Shown: positions 1-7,252 of the stretch, piece after piece
Numbering within the stretch: the stretch's first letter is position 1
Layout of the letters: each line of letters opens with the position of its first letter
Assembly (NCBI GenBank): GCA_002441085.1
Contig: DJVF01000003.1
Span: forward strand, 1-14,709
Length of the DNA stretch: 14,709 nt
Reading direction: 5' to 3'
Source: Patescibacteria group bacterium UBA6263
Lineage (GTDB): Bacteria; Patescibacteriota; Gracilibacteria; Absconditabacterales; Absconditicoccaceae
Notes under the pieces: model-generated
Told to the model about the DNA's origin: nothing
The model's database searches: none
What the model saw: only the letters and a program-made list of their open reading frames with translations
Made by a program: the position numbers and the translations under genes

Positions 1-341
1 TTGATTACCAAAATTGTGTTTTTCTTTTTGCCAGCATCCATAATATAAGAAAAAATATGTTGCTCTTTGGAGCTCATACCTACACTATCATCAATAATAA
101 ACAATATCAAATCTGATTTGTCTATTATTTTTTTTATAAATTCTCGTTCATCTTCAAAGTCCAATAATCAGGGACTATCAGAAAAGACAACATCTCACAA
201 TCATTGTAAGTTGAATTTGTGTTGGATAATATCTCTTGTGGTTCAATGTATATCAGTTACAATTGCGCGAAATTGTCATATTAGTCTATTGAATAACGTA
301 GATTTGCCAACATTTGTAGCTCATACCAATCAAATGTTCAT
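1..341 (-). CDS. der: Der (EngA) ribosome-assembly GTPase, N-terminal part, cut by window edge
   Basis: Double-domain GTPase needed for 50S ribosome maturation; only the first 113 residues lie in the window. With TGA read as Gly, the frame gives a G1/P-loop GATNVGKS at residues 7-14, the signature GTTRD at 33-37, the G3 motif DSPG at 55-58, a strand like SDLILFIIDD, and breaks off just where the NKxD motif should start (ILVI then the edge). The stretch after G3 matches the first GTPase domain of Der better than Era or MnmE. The start ATG at 341 comes six residues before the P-loop, usual for Der. Many of the glycines, including the one in DSPG, are TGA. CGC at residue 25 sits at a usual Arg position. 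One CGA (residue 66) is uninformative. Divergent from ftsW. Family call sure; Der versus a related Era-like GTPase fairly sure. Confidence 0.85.
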
Positions 342-525
342 AAAAATATTATAAAGTATAAAGTAATGCTCATCTAATATTATCTAAAAATGAGCTAAGT
401 GATTTGTATAACAAAGATTATAGATTGAAATTTATCTTTTGTTGTTTATATTGAAAGGACTTGGAATTGCAAGATAGTCGGTTTGGATATTGTAAATCTT
501 TAATTTATTATTTAAAATTATTTAA
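342..525. other. Divergent intergenic region between der and ftsW
   Basis: AT-rich spacer between two divergently transcribed genes, so it must hold both promoters. I see several TATAAT-like hexamers but no pair with a good -35, so I do not place a promoter. A 35-codon open frame from a GTG near 401 has no support. Confidence 0.4.
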
Positions 526-1662
526 GTGCCTATACTTATAATATGAGTTTTATTGATATTGTTTGGTGTATTGGCTATATATAGTGTGAGTATATACCAA
601 TCTTTTGCCTTGACTCTGTCAAAAATAGCAGAATGAGTAATGAGCTGAGAAGCATCTAATTACTTTTATTTTTTGAAGCAATTGAAAAATATATGAATAG
701 CTTTTTTGGTAGCGATATTTGTTTATAGGATACCTATCAAAATCTTTCAAAACAATAGAAATGTAAATATAATAGCAATAGCTATCTTGGTATTACAAAT
801 TGCTGTATTTATACCATGAGTTGGGATAGTGCTAAATGGAGCTAGATGATGGATAGATATAGCATGATTGCCTAGTATACAGCCATCAGAATTTTTTAAG
901 TTGGGATATGTGATATTTTTAGCTAATCGACTTTTGAGAAAAAGAAATTCTGTAAATAAAAAAGAATTTTTGATTAATTTTGTGGTTTTGAACGCTATGC
1001 TATTTATTATATTTTTGCTAATCCCTGACCTTGGGACAATATTGATATTGTGACTCACATGATTAGTAATGGCTTGGTATGCATGACTAAAGCTAAAAAA
1101 AGTAGTTGGTATATTTGTAGCTGGAGTACTTGGAGCTTTGATAGTATGATTGTCCGCCTCTATGATCAGTAGTAGATTCGCCTATATACAACAAAGATTT
1201 ACCTATTTTATAAATTCAGATATAGATCCTCAAAAAAAAGGTATATGACGACAAAATGAACAAGCACTTATAGCTATATGATGATGATGATTTTGGTGAA
1301 AATGATATGGCAAATGATTACAAAAATTTGGATTTATACCAGAGGCTCAGAGTGACTTTGTTTTTGCTGCATTATCAGAAGAACTAGGGTTTGTATGAAA
1401 TATGGCTCTGCTATGATTGTATTTTTATCTGGCCTTTTACTTTTTGAGAAACTTAAGTAAAGTAAAAGATGATTATCACAAAACTTTGTGAGTTGGATTG
1501 ATTTCATTGATTATGATACAGGCTTTTATAAATATATGAGTAAATATCAAAATATTACCAAATACATGACTGACATTACCTTTTATAAGTTATTGATGAA
1601 CTGCTATAATGGTAAATTTGATTGAAATAATTTTGCTCTATAAAATCATAAAAAGACAGTAA
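526..1662 (+). CDS. ftsW: FtsW/RodA-family SEDS peptidoglycan polymerase
   Basis: Polytopic membrane glycosyltransferase that polymerises lipid II, with a partner class B PBP, in division (FtsW) or elongation (RodA). 378 aa, normal for the family. Landmarks: first membrane helix from residue 3; NGARGWID near 105 followed by IQPSEFFKL; IPDLGT near 166; a loop with GGGGFWGKGYGKG, then PEAQSDFVFAALSEELG; and near the C-terminus LPNTGLTLPFISYGGT. The Asp after QS in the loop and the last motif favour FtsW over RodA. About 26 glycines are TGA, including four TGA in a row at 1267-1278. Both CGA codons (928-930, 1249-1251) sit where the family has an aromatic residue. Start: GTG at 526 directly follows in-frame TAA at 523; no Shine-Dalgarno is visible, so a slightly later start is possible. 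The standard code would split it into fragments. Confidence 0.93.
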
Positions 1663-1717
1663 ACTAGATAAATTGACAATATTTATATGTAATATTTTTA
1701 TATCTTAAAGTATCATT

Positions 1718-2611
1718 ATGGAAATACTGATAGATAAAAATAATTTGCTAGTCATAGAGAATCCAAATATCCCCAAGATAAAAGAATATGATTTTGTAGC
1801 ATCTGGATATAGATTTGGTGATTATGACAAATGAATCGTAGTATATCACAAGAAACAAATAAAAATAATAAATCTAAAGAATTTGGGAGAAAATATGAAT
1901 GTGTTTTTTATAATAAAAAGAAAAAAGATATCAGGGATAGAATTGGATAAAAATTTATTTGGATTAGCTTTGTGATTGTTCTCTGGATTTGATGAGAATA
2001 CTGGTGATAAATATTTTTTTGTACCTAGGATCAAAGATAGTGAAGTAGATATAATAAATAAAAAATTAGAAAAATTGGGAATTGACTGAAAGTTGATAAA
2101 GAGCGAAAAAGGTATAATAGTAGATAAAATACAATCAAATGAAAATACGATACCTAGAATCAATCATCTAGAATGAAAAAATAGCATTATAAATTTTTTG
2201 TTTGGATTGGTACTGATATATGGTAAAATGGAAATAAAAAATAATGAACTAATCGGTATAAAAATACATTTACCATTATTTGGACAATATATAAAATACA
2301 AAGAAGAATTGGATAGTATGATCAAAAACTTGCAGGAAGATGGAATATTTTTGAATAGCAGTATAGTTAAAAATAATGATGGAATAATATATCAGTTAAG
2401 TTCATCTGATTATGAATTGTTATGATTTTTGGCTAATTGGTATCAAAGCATTGAAAAAATAGATAAAATACTTAAACAGGAAATTATCAGTAAGATAAAA
2501 TTGGATTTGATTAATTTTGTGGAAATGGATTGACAAGTTCCATACAATTGAAAAGAGAAAGTATTGGAAATGATAGAAGATGGAATGATAAAATTATTGG
2601 TAGTTTGATAA
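1718..2611 (+). CDS. Unrecognised 297-aa protein, possible degenerate LAGLIDADG-like fold
   Basis: Opens with ATG at 1718, 55 bases after ftsW on the same strand, and runs through several TGA (Gly) codons to TAA; the last sense codon is itself TGA. I do not recognise it by sequence. It is Lys/Ile-rich, without signal peptide or convincing membrane helix. Two segments share a pattern: LFGLALGLFSGF near residue 84 and LFGLVLIYGKM near 162, each followed by a strand (KYFFVPRI; IGIKIHLPLFG) and a helix. The second can be laid over LAGLIDADGSF with Gly, Leu and Gly in register but with both acidic positions lost. That would suggest a catalytically dead LAGLIDADG-type domain, as in WhiA or maturases. 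This is my inference from pattern only; the gene itself is well supported by the long open frame. Confidence 0.75.
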
Positions 2612-2621
2612 AATAGATGGA

Positions 2622-2646
2622 TAATATTTAAATATGGGGCGTTGGT
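2622..2646. repeat. 25-bp direct repeat, copy 1 (tRNA flank plus tRNA 5' end)
   Basis: The 25 bases here recur exactly at 3008-3032. Each copy is made of the palindromic flank ATATTTAAATAT-like sequence plus the first bases of the tRNA, GGGGCGTTGGT. The two copies bracket the GIY-YIG gene. A third, shorter copy of the flank (TATTTAAATATG) lies at 2743-2754. Confidence 0.9.
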
Positions 2647-2741
2647 TCCGCTGAAGCGGAATAAATGTAGTGGTAAATTTGCTGAAGCCTATCAGGGGCA
2701 TGACGGTCTCCCGCTCCGCTTTAGCGGAGTCCGAACCGCAG
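2636..2741 (+). pseudogene. Broken copy of tRNA(UCG) with hairpin insertions
   Basis: Blocks of the intact tRNA at 3022-3095 recur here in order: GGGGCGTTGGT (2636-2646), GTAGTGGTAA (2667-2676), CATGACGGTCT (2699-2709) and AACCGCAG (2734-2741). They are separated by insertions of about 20, 22 and 24 bases. The first and third are short palindromes, TCCGCTGAAGCGGA at 2647-2660 and CTCCGCTTTAGCGGAG at 2714-2729; the second shares the core GCTGAAGC. The T arm and 3' acceptor strand are missing, so this cannot fold as a normal tRNA. Best read as a decayed tRNA duplicate that took in small palindromic elements. Confidence 0.75.
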
Positions 2742-2765
2742 CTATTTAAATATGTTTATTATAAT

Positions 2766-3017
2766 ATGTATTATGTTTATATACTTAAATGAGATAGATA
2801 TTATTGCTGATCTACCAATAATTTGAAAAGAAGATTGTTGGAACATAGAAGGTGAAAAACTATTACTACAAAAACTTTTGAGATATATGACTTAGTTTGA
2901 TATTATGTTGTAAATACTTATGAAGAAGCAAGAGAATTGGAAAAAAAGATTAAAAGAAGTGGTCATATAGAAAGATGGACTTTGAAAGATGGGTTTTTGA
3001 AAGTTAGTAATATTTAA
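2766..3017 (+). CDS. Small GIY-YIG domain nuclease (UvrC-N / YhbQ-like)
   Basis: 83-aa single-domain protein, the usual size of stand-alone GIY-YIG (URI/YhbQ) proteins, which cut DNA or whose role is unknown. Visible motifs: YVYIL near residues 3-7 and YYCGST near 12-17 (the two halves of GIY-YIG), then NLKRRLLEHRRGK with the expected Arg and His, and a C-terminal EARELEKKIKR helix. Four glycines, including the one in YCGST, are TGA. Start at ATG 2766 gives the canonical MYYVYIL beginning. The stop TAA lies inside the repeat that leads into the intact tRNA, five bases from its first base. Its position between a broken and an intact tRNA copy suggests it may have moved with, or caused, the tRNA duplication; that is inference. 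No CGA or CGG. Confidence 0.9.
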
Positions 3018-3032
3018 ATATGGGGCGTTGGT
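3008..3032. repeat. 25-bp direct repeat, copy 2
   Basis: Exact copy of 2622-2646; covers the end of the GIY-YIG gene and the first 11 bases of the intact tRNA. Confidence 0.9.
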
Positions 3033-3095
3033 GTAGTGGTAACATGACGGTCTTCGGAACCGCAGTCGGGGGTTCAATCCCCTCACGCCCTGCCA
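3022..3095 (+). tRNA. tRNA with anticodon UCG, probably charged with Trp (reads CGA/CGG)
   Basis: 74 nt with encoded CCA. Acceptor stem GGGGCGT (3022-3028) pairs with ACGCCCT (3085-3091), with a G-U at the first pair; D stem GTGT/ACAT; anticodon stem ACGGT/ACCGC (outer pair mismatched) around the loop CTTCGGA (3052-3058), giving anticodon TCG at 3054-3056; T stem GGGGG/CCCTC around TTCAATC. By the standard code this is tRNA-Arg(UCG). However the discriminator G73, U72, G2-C71, G3-C70 and the arm CGGTCT-NNN-GAACCG are those of bacterial tRNA-Trp (E. coli tRNA-Trp, from memory, has CGGTCT-CCA-AAACCG and ends CCCTGCCA). Because CGA codons in this window fall at tryptophan positions, I infer a tRNA-Trp with a changed anticodon. 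The structure is sure; the charging is inference. Confidence 0.92.
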
Positions 3096-3100
3096 TATTA

Positions 3101-3129
3101 AAATAGGATGCAAATTTCTATTTTTTTTT
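3101..3129 (+). terminator. Intrinsic terminator after the tRNA
   Basis: AAATAG (3101-3106) pairs with CTATTT (3118-3123), followed by an unbroken T run to 3129, six bases after the encoded CCA. Confidence 0.6.
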
Positions 3130-3639
3130 GTTTTAAAAAATTTACTCTGATGAGTAAATCTAAGTTTTGGAAATAATTTAAAAGGAAGAGTGAACATTAT
3201 AACAACATAACCAATTTGAGTACAAAATGAAATAAATCAAAGAGCAGAGCAAATAAGCCAAATATTGAAAAGTTTGGACTAGCAGTAGTGAACTAACAAA
3301 CATACATACAAGTGTTGTAATTATCGTGATGCGGCTAGTAGTATCAAGATAACGTTTGAGCACTATAATTATGTAATTAGTATCCTCAATAATAATTACT
3401 GATTGTTTAGATCAATAAATTGTTTTTACAATGACCATCTTCCTATAGAATATATTAATTTAGCTAATATATTTTATCGAGAGATGATGGAATTCCATAT
3501 TGGTAGTATCAATTATAATCAGATTTTTTTATTTGTCAAATTTTGAGGGACTTTTTTATGCTACAAAAAATTAGCTCTTATCTAGCTTTTAAAATAAAAA
3601 AATTAAAAAAAATATTTTATTTGAAATAAATTATCAAAT
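3130..3639. other. 510 bp without a confident gene; weak ORFs on both strands
   Basis: With TGA as Gly, a minus-strand frame from ATG 3438 to TAA 3178 gives 86 aa, with a hydrophobic stretch in the middle. The opposite strand is open from 3289 to 3585 (98 codons) but has no early start codon, and a second open stretch in the same strand precedes it in another frame. Neither product resembles a family I know. The region may be a decayed gene. Its right end (3590-3640) is nearly pure A/T. Confidence 0.35.
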
Positions 3640-3951
3640 TTAGAAAAAAAATGGTTTATAGATTTCTATCAATTTATTTAATTGATCAACCTGATCATCC
3701 AAAGATCTTTTGTTCCAATGTTGTTTGCCACATTTACTACATTGGAATAGAATCTTGATAGATCAATGTTTGGTTTGATAATCTATAGGGTACATAGTTC
3801 ATCAGCAATCAGTATTTCTATCTCATGGTATATCTCAATCTACATGTAATGATACGAAACAATATGGGCAATGATTTCTACAGGTTTTGTCAGCTTGGGT
3901 AATATTTTGGTGACAATTGATACAAGTAAAAGATTCATTTATTTTTTTCAT
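3640..3951 (-). CDS. RNHCP domain protein
   Basis: 103 aa. The motif RNHCPYC at residues 25-31 names the RNHCP family (PF12647), small Cys-rich proteins of unknown function. The other family landmarks are present: an N-terminal CxxCH (10-14), HVDGDIPGDR near 36-45, a short CGGTMYPI segment near 49-56, and a late CSKCGK pair. The Cys/His spacing suggests two metal sites, probably zinc; that is inference. Glycines in DGD, PGD and the CGG segment are TGA. Start ATG 3951 precedes MKKINESFTC, a usual beginning. Lies alone, with its own upstream spacer; not in an operon. Confidence 0.9.
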
Positions 3952-3995
3952 TTAAGATGGGTTAGTGTAAATCCTGTGATAAAATTATTTTTAAA

Positions 3996-4054
3996 TTCCT
4001 GGATCCCTGCCTACCGGACAGGCAGGCTTCGTTTTACTCAGGATGACAGTTTTT
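3996..4054. repeat. Intergenic palindromic repeat unit
   Basis: Core CCTGCCT (4006-4012) and AGGCAGG (4020-4026) form a hairpin, flanked by ATTCCTGGAT on the left and TCAGGATGACAG on the right. This resembles dispersed palindromic repeats of small bacterial genomes, and its ends echo the TCATTCCGG...CCGGAATGA ends of the repeat at 5957-6074. Copy number cannot be judged from one window. Confidence 0.5.
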
Positions 4055-4230
4055 AACCAAGTGGCCGTGTCATATCGAGCCTCTCTCCTAAAGGATTAAG
4101 GTGGATGACGCCTTCTCGCTATGCGAGATGTTTGGTCTCCAGATGATAGGTTGAGGAAGTAAACTACTTTGAGATACAATCACAAACCACTTAGTAATAT
4201 TGTGATATCTTTTTGAGTTGGTATATCAAG
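4055..4230. other. Spacer with GC-richer hairpin sequence, no gene
   Basis: Base composition is higher in GC than the flanks. TCTCGC-TATG-CGAGA at about 4111-4126 can form a hairpin. I see no open frame with family similarity. Confidence 0.3.
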
Positions 4231-4264
4231 AAAAAACACCGGCAATAATTGTCGGTGTTTTATA
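4231..4264. terminator. Intrinsic terminator of the RRM gene (works on either strand)
   Basis: ACACCGGCAA pairs with TTGTCGGTGT (one G-U) around a TAA loop, with A6 on the left and TTTTAT on the right. It sits 23 bases after the stop of the RRM gene on the minus strand, where the A run reads as the U tract. Confidence 0.8.
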
Positions 4265-4286
4265 TAATTGGGGCTATATCTGTATA

Positions 4287-4625
4287 CTATTCTTCTGTAT
4301 TTTGTGCTTCTTCAGCCATTTGTCTCATTCTCTCTTCTCTAGCTTGAAGTTTTTCAGGATCTTCTTTTGCAAAATCTACTTTGATAACTCTTCATAAAAG
4401 TTCTGTACCATCCATAGATTCTTTTGCTTTGCTAGCATCTTCTGGGTTTTTGAATTCTACGAAACCAAATCCCTTGCTTTTGCCATCATCACCCAATCTA
4501 ACTCTCGCGAATATTACTTCTCAAAATTTTGAGAATTCTTCATTGAGTTCGCGACCTCTCATTTTCCAATTTAATCAACCAACAAACAATTTTGTCTCAC
4601 TGATTATAAATTCTTTTTCCTCCAT
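4287..4625 (-). CDS. RRM-type RNA-binding protein
   Basis: 112-aa single RNA recognition motif protein, the type found in cyanobacteria and many small-genome bacteria, likely binding single-stranded RNA in the cytoplasm. RNP2 is KLFVGGLNW at residues 12-20; RNP1 is KGFGFVEF at 51-58 with both aromatic RNA-stacking positions kept. A C-terminal tail after residue 85 is charged and probably helical (DPEKLQAREERMRQMAEEAQ). Uses both GGN and TGA for glycine: the second Gly of VGG is TGA, while RNP1 glycines are GGA and GGT. CGC encodes Arg in RGRELN. Start ATG 4625 is followed by a short acidic lead. Ends in TAG. Confidence 0.93.
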
Positions 4626-4845
4626 TGACAATTTTTACAAAAATATAAAGACGACCTATATATTTTGTATATAAAATAATACGGCCAAGCTAGATTATAA
4701 GACATCTTGGAATGATTGCAAATGTTTTTTGTATAAATTTGCTTTTTGAATAAATTTTGATTATAATTGGATTTGGATACAGTATTGTAGATACAAGCAT
4801 ATTATCAATACTTGATGATCATTTAGCTTTTATACATAATAGATA
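4626..4845. other. Divergent spacer between the RRM gene and the acidic-protein gene
   Basis: AT-rich, no gene seen. Must contain both promoters; TTTTGTATATAAAATAAT at 4663-4680 is a plausible -10 area but I cannot pair it with a -35. Confidence 0.3.
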
Positions 4846-5949
4846 ATGGCAGATCCTATAGCAAACAATACCCCTAATCAAGATATAAACCAAAAGAAAA
4901 AAATCTGATCTTGATGAGTTTTTGGATGAGGAGAAGATATTTTTGACAATGAAGAATTGTTTCATCCTATAGATACAAGCAAAACTCATAACGAACAAAA
5001 CAATAATGATATAGAATCTCATAATTTTGATATAAATTTGGATGAGGTAGAAGACACAGAAAGTAAAGACAATCACCAGGTTGATTTTGATCCGATTTTT
5101 GATGAGGAAGATGGAGACGGGAAAGCACAAGAATCTGACGATGTAGATAATAATACCACAAGCAAGACAAACAAGAATTTGAATAATCAAATAGATGTGC
5201 AGCAAGAGGATGAAACTCAAGAAGTTGAGGAAACTAATGAGGAAGAAGTTGAAGCTGAAACAGAAGATGAAGAAGAAATAATTAGTGAGGAAGAAAATAT
5301 AGATGAGACGCCCAAAGTATTTGTACAAGCAAATAAAAAAAATGTAAACAAGCCACAAGTTTCCAATACTCAAGATATAGATACAGAGATAGATTGAGAC
5401 CAAGAGAATACAATTGATCAAAAAGATCAGGATGAAGAAGCAATAATAAGTGATGAAAAAAAAATGGAAATGGAACCAGCAAACAAATCTGATTTGATCC
5501 AAAAATTTGATGAACTAGTCAACAAAACTACCCAATTATACGATACTGCTGGAATGGACGATGATGATTATATCCAGCTAATAGGTGGAAATAATGGCAA
5601 ATCCAGTATAAACTATAATTTACGATTGATCAAAGAAGAAGACCAAAACGATCGAATATTGATTAGCAAAATAGAAACAGACAATGATAGCTCATTACAA
5701 GAACAAAATAACTTACATTTGAAAAAAAATGATGGATCTTTGCAAATCATATTGGATGAAGTTTTGCTATATGATGAAGTACAAGATTTGCAAGACGATG
5801 ATAACAAAAAAATGCAAGTCGTAGACAAATTAAATAAATTTATTTTTTTGGTAGGAGAAGAATTGAAAATTTATGAAAGAGACCAAAAAGAAAAACAAAG
5901 AATGGAACAAGAAAGAAGAAAACTCAGAGATATATTTAGAAATTTCTAA
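4846..5949 (+). CDS. Unrecognised, very acidic, largely disordered 367-aa protein
   Basis: ATG at 4846 to TAA, made continuous by TGA=Gly at five codons; the N-terminus has a glycine cluster GSGGVFGGGED (residues 22-32) in which four glycines are TGA. Residues 33-210 are dominated by Asp, Glu, Asn and Gln with runs such as EEEVEAETEDEEEII, almost surely disordered. From about 210 to the end it looks ordered: a helix with LIQKFDELVNKTTQLYD, mixed segments, and a basic C-terminal coiled-coil-like helix YERDQKEKQRMEQERRKLRD. No signal peptide or membrane helix. No family recognised. Two CGA codons (TTA-CGA-TTG and GAT-CGA-ATA) are uninformative. A charge-separated protein of this type could be a scaffold or nucleic-acid mimic, but nothing proves it. 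Confidence 0.85.
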
Positions 5950-5956
5950 AACCATA

Positions 5957-6074
5957 CTAGTCATTCCGGCGTCAAGTTTTGCAGCCGGAATCTAAAATTA
6001 CCAAACATAAGATTCCGGTTGCAGTTTCACAATAACCCTTTGACTTCGCAAAGGACAAGCACCGGAATGACATG
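5957..6074. repeat. Nested palindromic intergenic repeat
   Basis: TCATTCCGG (5961-5969) pairs with CCGGAATGA (6062-6070), extended by ACCAT/ATGGT ends with a short bulge. Inside, CCGGAATCT (5985-5993) pairs with AGATTCCGG (6010-6018), and CCTTTG/CAAAGG forms a third hairpin near 6040-6054. It looks like two related palindromic units in opposite orientation between two plus-strand genes. Confidence 0.75.
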
Positions 6075-6162
6075 GTAGTTTTTTGGATTGAATAAAAAAT
6101 GTAAAAGTATAAATTTGTCCAGTGAGAAATAAAAGTAATTTTTTATATCTATAATTGACGGT

Positions 6163-7188
6163 ATGCAGATACAACAAAATATATCACTAAAAAATTATAA
6201 TACATTGTGAGTGGACGCTAAAGCTAAATTTTTTGTAATAGTAAAAAGTGAAGAGGAGATTTTGGAATTGATACAAAGCAATATATGGAAAGAAAACAAA
6301 AGATTTGTATTGTGAGGGTGAGCCAATACTTTGTTTCAGTCAGATTTTGATGGATTGATTGTAAAAAATCAAATTATGTGAAAAGAAATAATCGATCAAA
6401 ATGATAAACAAGTATTGTTGCAAGTATGAGCTGGTGAAGATTGGCCAGAGTTTGTAGATCGATGTGTATCGCAAAACTATGGCTGAATAGAAAATTTGGC
6501 ATTGATACCAGGATGTGTATGAGCAGCTCCAATAGGCAATATATGAGCATACTGAGTAGAAGTCAAAGACATCATCCATCAAGTCAGATGAATAAATATA
6601 GATACTGGAGATATACAAATATTTGATAATTCTGAGTGCCAATTTGGTTATCGTGATAGCATATTCAAAAAGCAATACAAAGATAAAATACTAGTTACAC
6701 ATGTGATATGGGACTTGACCAAAGCAAATACAGATTATATATTCAATATAGATTATGCAGATATCAAAAGAAAAATAGATCAATGAAATATCAATATAGC
6801 CAAATTAACCGTCAAAGATGTGGCAGACATGATCAGTGAGATCAGAAATGGTAAATTACCAGACTGGAAAAAAATATGAACAGCAGGAAGTTTTTTCAAA
6901 AACCCTGTGGTGAGTAAACAAAATTTTGAACAACTAAAAACCAGATATGATAATCTACTATGATTTGATTTTGAATGAGAGATCAAATTGTCTGCATGAC
7001 AATTAATAGAGATGGCGGGATTTAAATGAGTAAAAGAAAACAAAGTAGGTACTTATCAATATCACGCTCTAGTGATCATCAACCAATGATGAAGCTGACA
7101 AGATATAGTAAATTTTGCTAATCAAATACAAAACAAAGTCCAAGAAATGTTTGGAGTGAGTTTGGAAGCAGAAGTGAACTATGTGTAG
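6163..7188 (+). CDS. murB: UDP-N-acetylenolpyruvoylglucosamine reductase MurB (type I)
   Basis: NADPH/FAD enzyme that reduces UDP-GlcNAc-enolpyruvate to UDP-MurNAc, in the cytoplasm. 341 aa, like E. coli MurB (342). Landmarks: start SLKNYNTLGVDA; FAD-binding VLGGGANTLF near 48-57; GIENLALIPGCVGAAPIGNIGAYGVE split across 106-131; FGYRDSIFK with CGT as the conserved Arg; GTAGSFFKNPVV holding the catalytic Ser; LIEMAGFKG; YHALVIINQGGSG; and the C-terminal LEAEV with the catalytic Glu. The YRDSIFK insertion marks the type I (E. coli-like) enzyme. Most Gly are TGA, including GAYG and the last Gly of FKG. The single CGA (6460-6462, residue 100) lies in EFVD-CGA-CV where E. coli has Trp. Ends in TAG, followed by its own terminator. 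Confidence 0.97.
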
Positions 7189-7221
7189 ATTTTACTCTCC
7201 TAAACCTGCCTGACGGCAGTC

Positions 7222-7252
7222 AAGTCCTCTCTAAAATAGAGAGGACTTTTTT
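7222..7252 (+). terminator. Intrinsic terminator of murB
   Basis: AGTCCTCTCTA (7223-7233) pairs perfectly with TAGAGAGGACT (7237-7247), three-base loop, followed by TTTTT. 34 bases after the murB stop. Confidence 0.92.

Noticed and set aside
868..1053. Separate short plus-strand gene of 61 aa
   Set aside because: It is an inner piece of ftsW between two TGA codons; the FtsW motifs continue on both sides in the same frame.
1267..1278. TGA as selenocysteine or as readthrough stops
   Set aside because: Four consecutive TGA and TGA on invariant glycines in many unrelated genes fit a genome-wide Gly reassignment, not selenocysteine.
2636..2741. A functional intron-containing tRNA
   Set aside because: T arm and 3' acceptor strand are absent and there are three separate insertions; a decayed copy is simpler. 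Kept as an alternative in the findings.
4819..5502. Long minus-strand open frame giving a very hydrophobic 227-aa product
   Set aside because: It is antisense to the Asp/Glu/Asn-rich gene at 4846-5949; reverse complements of GAA, GAT and AAT codons give Phe, Ile and Leu. The plus-strand product is the coherent one.
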